Source of the DNA: Branchiostoma floridae
Taxonomy: Eukaryota > Chordata > Leptocardii > Amphioxiformes > Branchiostomatidae
Length of the DNA: 64,000 bases
Assembly: GCF_000003815.2 (NCBI RefSeq)
Contig: NC_049982.1
Span: 17,494,136 to 17,558,135, forward strand
Reading direction: 5' to 3'
Below are positions 59,807-64,000 of this stretch, piece by piece. Under the pieces are notes generated by a model that saw only the letters and a program-made list of their open reading frames with translations, was not told the origin of the DNA and did not search any database. Within the stretch, counting starts at the first letter, position 1, and each line of letters begins with the position of its first letter. The translations under genes and the position numbers were made by a program.

Positions 59807-62800
59807 ATGGCAGCCCCCGACGGTCAGCCAAATTTGTCTCAACTTTTTTCCGATCTAAATCGAGCTGGACAAGCCGGAGACTTTAATAAGGCTCTGAAGA
59901 TTGCTACGAAGAGTAAGTTGCATTCACAAGTTCATTGTTTTGTAGTGTTTTACCGATCTGATTCGTATTTTCGTGGCATATGAATATAGCGCATGCATCG
60001 GCAGCATATGGTTCAGTGCAAATAGATCTGAGTTCTCCTCTAGTCTTTTCCAAATCACTCACAAGCAGGCATGATGCATCCATATGTGGTTTTATTCTAC
60101 CAGCCTCGTTCCTTAAGTGACGTTTCCATCCTTTAAATGAAGTTTATAATGCTGTTGTATATAGAAATGGTTTCCATGACGTGTTCCTCCTCCCCCTCCA
60201 GTCCTGAAGCAGGACCCTCACGATGAGAAGGCGTACCACTGCAAGGTGGTCAGCATGATCCAGCTGGGGCAGTTCAACGAGGTCATCAGGTTCATGGGCG
60301 GAAACTACAAGCTGTCCGAGTCAGTATCATTGTCTTATACCTGCATTTTATGACTATACTTATTTTTTGGCCTTTACTAGGCTTTAGAAAATACAGTGTA
60401 ACAGTGAGGTTCACTGCCAAACTGACCATGCCAAGGAGCTTTTATCACCTTGCCAAGGGCTCTGATCATGAGCATTTGGCATAGTAACTACTAGTAGTAT
60501 GCGGTGCTGGGTTTGTGATCTAGGGTTTGGTGCAAGTTTAAATCCAGGGAGCCAGGAGACTGTTTCTACTCCTTTCTTACATTGGTTCCCATGCCGACCC
60601 AGTTAGTAACAGGCTAGAAGATGTGTCGCATGGGGATATTGAACTCGGAGATTCAGGGACAAATCTTAAGAAAAAGAAAAGGATGAGAAGTGTAACATTG
60701 GGGTTCAAGCGCTGCCAAACTGACCATGCCAAATGGATTGTCCCTTTAATGATTAGTGCATTGGGTTTGTGATTTGGATTGGACCCCACTGTTAGATCAA
60801 ATTAGTGCTAAACCTTTATCTCCTGATGGCGTACAAAAGTCTCCAAGTGACATGTCAACACTGTAGCTGTAGCAAATAAATGAACTTGTTTACCTATGTC
60901 ACCCCAGCCCCCTGAAGTTTGAGCGAGCCTATTCTCTGTATCGGCTGAACCGCACCCAGGAAGCTTTAGAGGTCATCAAGAAGATTCCTGAACCAGACTA
61001 CAGAATTAAAGAACTTCTGGGACAAGTGGTCAGATTTTTACTCTGCTTTCTACTAATGGTGTAAATTGGTGTTTCAACATGTCAAGTTTTACATGGAACA
61101 GGTATTCCTATCATGCATTTGGGACTGTACATTAAATCATAATCGTATATGTGCAGAAAAAGTAGAAAGGTTTCTTTGTTACAATTTACATTCAATGCAT
61201 GATTAGCTACAATTGTTACAATAAAAGTGTTGATCCTGGAAGATGTTGGATCATTTCATTTAAAAAAATGAACTCCAATGTACATTTACATGATAATGTT
61301 TTCCTCTTGCCTCCCCAGCTGTACCGACTGGAGCAGCATGACGAGTGCCTGGAGCTGTACAGGGATCTCATCAGGAACTCACAGGTCAGACCTCAGCATC
61401 ATTCAACTAAATCCTAACACAAAATAACAATTACTAAAGATACTGGATAGATTTTGGATTGACTGTTATCTTGCATATGTTTTATGTTATTTGGATGTCT
61501 ATCCTTTATTTTGACGTACTAGTAAATAAATCCTAACTCTTAGATGTTGAAGTCAGAATTTAGTATTGTAGTATTGCAGAAATGGTATTTTAATCCAAAG
61601 GCAGGACATACAGTAGCTTTTATGCTTCTCTTACCAGTCCTAGCTCATCCTGAACTTTTCCTTACCATTGTCTCCTATTTTTTTTAAAGCTCCCATCAAG
61701 TCATTGGAATTTGGAGAAGCAAGTTTGCCATGCACGACTCACTACATATATATCCAATGTATGAGTAATGTTTTAGTATGTTCCCAACCTGTGTGTTAAT
61801 TGTTCCCAGGATGAGTTTGATGAGGAGAGAGAGACTAACCTGGCTGCTGTGGTGGCTGCTGCTCAGATGTGGGGAGGGAAACAGCTGGTAGGTACTGACT
61901 AGCCTACATGTACCACCTCAGATTCTGACTAGCCTACATGTACCACCTCAGATTCTGACTATGCTACATGTACCACCTCAGATTCTGACTAGCCTACATG
62001 TACCACCTCAGATTCTGACTAGCCTACATGTGCCACCTCAGATTCTGACTATGCTACATGTACCACCTCAGATTCTGACTAGCCTACATGTACCACCTCA
62101 GACTGATGACACTTGACATAAGAGTCATAAGACACTAGTTCTGAAATGAAAGTTACTGAGTACATGCTGTGCTTGGAACATTTTTTCCCCAAAGTAAACC
62201 AGTAAATACCTGAATATCTACGTAATCATTAATTGGCCGATTGACTTACATTATCCCTTTGAAAAACATAGCTCCTGATTTGGGACCTTCTGGCTATAGC
62301 ATGATACGCAATAAAATGCTTGCTGATTTTCCATACCAGGAGGATTATGGGTTACGAGAGTCCACCTATGAGCTGTCGTACAACGCAGCATGTTCCCAGC
62401 TGTCCAAGGGGAACGTGAAAGGGGCAGAGGAAAAACTACAGAAAGCAGAAGGTGAGTCAGTTATTATCAAGCTGTCACTGAAAGGGATTTTTGTTCTTAA
62501 AGCATTTGCAAGAAATGAGTCTGTTCATGTGTGCTAGATTCTAGTCAGTTTCACCACTCAGCTATTAAAGCTAATCAGCTGTAACGAGGACTGTTTTGTT
62601 TATTTCACAGAGCTCTGCAGGCAAAACTTGGAGGAGGACCCTGTGAGTACTCTTCTGTAATCTCATTGTCTTGTAACCTCAATTTTAGCATTATTGATAC
62701 CAAGTTAAGAAGTCTTACAAAGATCATGATTTTGTTTTGTTGTTGTCCTGACTGATTAAATTACAGCTCATTCAGAATGTTTTTTTTTAGAAAAGTTCCC

Positions 62801-63801
62801 AGGTGCTGTAATTTTTTCTTAATCATCAGCACCTTACATGTAAGATAATAAAATTATACAACAGGAACTTTTGTAAGGAAGGGAATCTTAAAACAAGTGC
62901 CATAATCATCATGTTGAAATCATGAACCCGTAAGAGACTTCTGAAGCATGATTTCTCTACTACAGGAAGTGACTGAAGAGGACATTGAAGCAGAGCTTGG
63001 AGTTTTGAAGTAAGATTTCAGTAATAAAAGCTTCTCAGCTGTAAGATTGCATAACTGAAAGCTTATTTTTCAGTCGTAGAAGTGCCCTCTGTATTCTGTA
63101 AGCTATGTGCTTTATTCTGACTTAACATAGCTACTTTTGGTCTGAGATGGGCTGTAATGCTAATGTTTTTATTTGTCAGAACCCAGCGAGCGTACTGCCT
63201 ACAGCTCCAGGGCCAGAATGAAGAGGCCACCAAGATTTACAACCAGGTTCTCAAGTCAAGGTACCACATGTTTTACTTACCAGTCAACTAGATGTAACGC
63301 TGAATAAGGAGTTCAGTTGTCCCAAAATTTGAAGAAGTGTTACATCTATTGTGCTCTGATAGTAGTTTTCGAAATAGTGTAAACAAAAGTGAACATAGAA
63401 TTTGCTTTCAGTTATTTGCATTAATTTTATTGAACAAGTACCTAGCCTGGGTACCAGTCTCCATGGTTACCACTGACTCATTCTTTTCAAATGATTACCA
63501 TGGTAGCTTCAGAGCCTGGTATCCAGGCTAAGAATAAACACCGGCTATTTTGCACTAATAATATTTTACTGGTCTGAAAAGTAAAAAATGCTGTGGAATT
63601 ATTTGCAATAAAGAACATGTTGATAGTCATGAGTATTAGTAATGTTCAGCATGTCTGATATATTTGTCATCAGTTCAGTGCTTAATCTTTTATTTTATTT
63701 CATTTTAGAAAATTTTTTTTAACCTTTCATTTTTGTCCTATAGACCGACAGATGTGGGGCTTACAGCAGTGGCTTCCAATAACATCATCTCTCTCAACAA
63801 G
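59807..63801 (+). CDS. SRP72: Signal recognition particle subunit SRP72 (5' part)
   Basis: SRP72 is the TPR-rich SRP subunit that binds SRP68 and 7SL RNA and supports targeting of secretory ribosomes to the ER. Ten in-frame GT-AG exons give the first 272 residues (human total about 671): 59807-59912, 60202-60319, 60908-61028, 61319-61384, 61810-61887, 62340-62451, 62611-62642, 62966-63009, 63180-63260, 63744-63801. The gene continues past the window. Family signatures are LFSDLNRAGQAGDFNKALK, PLKFERAYSLYRLNRTQEAL, ELLGQVLYRLEQHDECLELY, RDLIRNSQDEFDEERETNL, YELSYNAACSQL, AEEKLQKAE and GLTAVASNNIISLNK, in helix-turn-helix TPR spacing. The ATG at 59807 (AACATGGCAGCC) was chosen; an in-frame ATG six codons upstream (59789) is less likely. 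A 30-bp minisatellite starts right after the exon 5 donor. Confidence 0.95.
60408..60790. repeat. Two diverged direct repeats in SRP72 intron 2
   Basis: A block containing CAAACTGACCATGCCAA and GGGTTTGTGAT occurs at about 60408-60530 and again at about 60690-60790. The copies are clearly related but diverged and differently spaced, as expected for two old insertions of one dispersed repeat. Confidence 0.55.
61891..62100. repeat. 30-bp minisatellite, seven copies
   Basis: Seven tandem units ending in CATGTACCACCTCA, period exactly 30 bp. Two units carry ATGCTAC instead of AGCCTAC and one carries TGCC for TACC. The array begins 3 bp after the splice donor of SRP72 exon 5 (donor GT at 61888). 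Confidence 0.95.
63443..63530. mobile_element. Small foldback MITE with TAGCCTGG ends
   Basis: TAGCCTGGGTACCAG at the left pairs with CTGGTATCCAGGCTA at the right, and an inner CCATGGTTACC pairs with ATTACCATGG. The whole 88-bp unit can fold on itself. It lies in SRP72 intron 9. Confidence 0.75.
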
Positions 63802-64000
63802 GTGTGGCAGTTTGATTTGTTTCTCTTCAACTCGCACAAGCTTGATGTACCAGTTTGAAGTGATGTATGGATTGCTTGAGGGAAAACAATCTTGACAGAC
63901 TCCCAGTGGTTTATAAATTGGCAATGTCTTAAGTTTCTTGAACTAGGTTAACAGATATATTGAAAACTATATGGTTTGTTATGATGATTGTTATCAGATT

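Overview
This 64 kb window looks like genomic DNA of an invertebrate chordate, most likely a lancelet (Branchiostoma). The evidence is compact, intron-rich genes with GT-AG introns of about 0.1-2 kb, clear metazoan and chordate-type orthologues, and many small foldback or MITE-like elements. The species call is inference; no mitochondrial or rRNA marker is present.

Layout. From 1 to about 19.6 kb the window is gene-poor. It holds one unrecognised single-exon ORF (10372-11259), a perfect 37-bp hairpin (7894-7930) and a tandem 841-bp higher-order repeat (15681-17362). CUTC (copper homeostasis protein) lies on the minus strand in eight exons (19681-25307). COX15 (heme A synthase) lies on the plus strand in ten exons (27936-33268). 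The two genes are head to head, as they are in human 10q24. Between them sits a two-exon minus-strand gene with a FAR1/ZSWIM3-like DNA-binding module (25744-27158), flanked on both sides by palindromic TTGACACAC motifs, as if it had been inserted. A three-exon minus-strand metallothionein follows (34393-35705). It has 12 cysteines, a histidine-rich C-terminal tail and four metal-response elements upstream; its exons are too short to show up as ORFs. A 23-exon PARP14-like mono-ADP-ribosyltransferase (38073-55747, about 2026 aa) carries four RRM-like modules, KH-like repeats, three macro domains, WWE and a catalytic domain with an H-Y-I triad. The first ten exons of SRP72 (59807-63801) run off the right edge.

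Mobile DNA. Five inverted-repeat elements could be delimited. They are a TAA-flanked PIF/Harbinger-like element in a CUTC intron, a TA-flanked foldback MITE in COX15 intron 1, a 5-bp-TSD MITE in PARP14-like intron 1, a small foldback in an SRP72 intron, and a long-TIR Mutator-like element with a 9-bp TSD behind the PARP gene. The last one carries a second TIR element nested inside it and a tRNA-like SINE head.

Functional themes. COX15, CUTC and the metallothionein place three metal- or heme-related genes within about 16 kb. CUTC-COX15 linkage is an old arrangement; the metallothionein proximity may be coincidence. All exon joins below were made by eye from reading frame, splice sites and family knowledge, and were not checked by alignment or transcripts.
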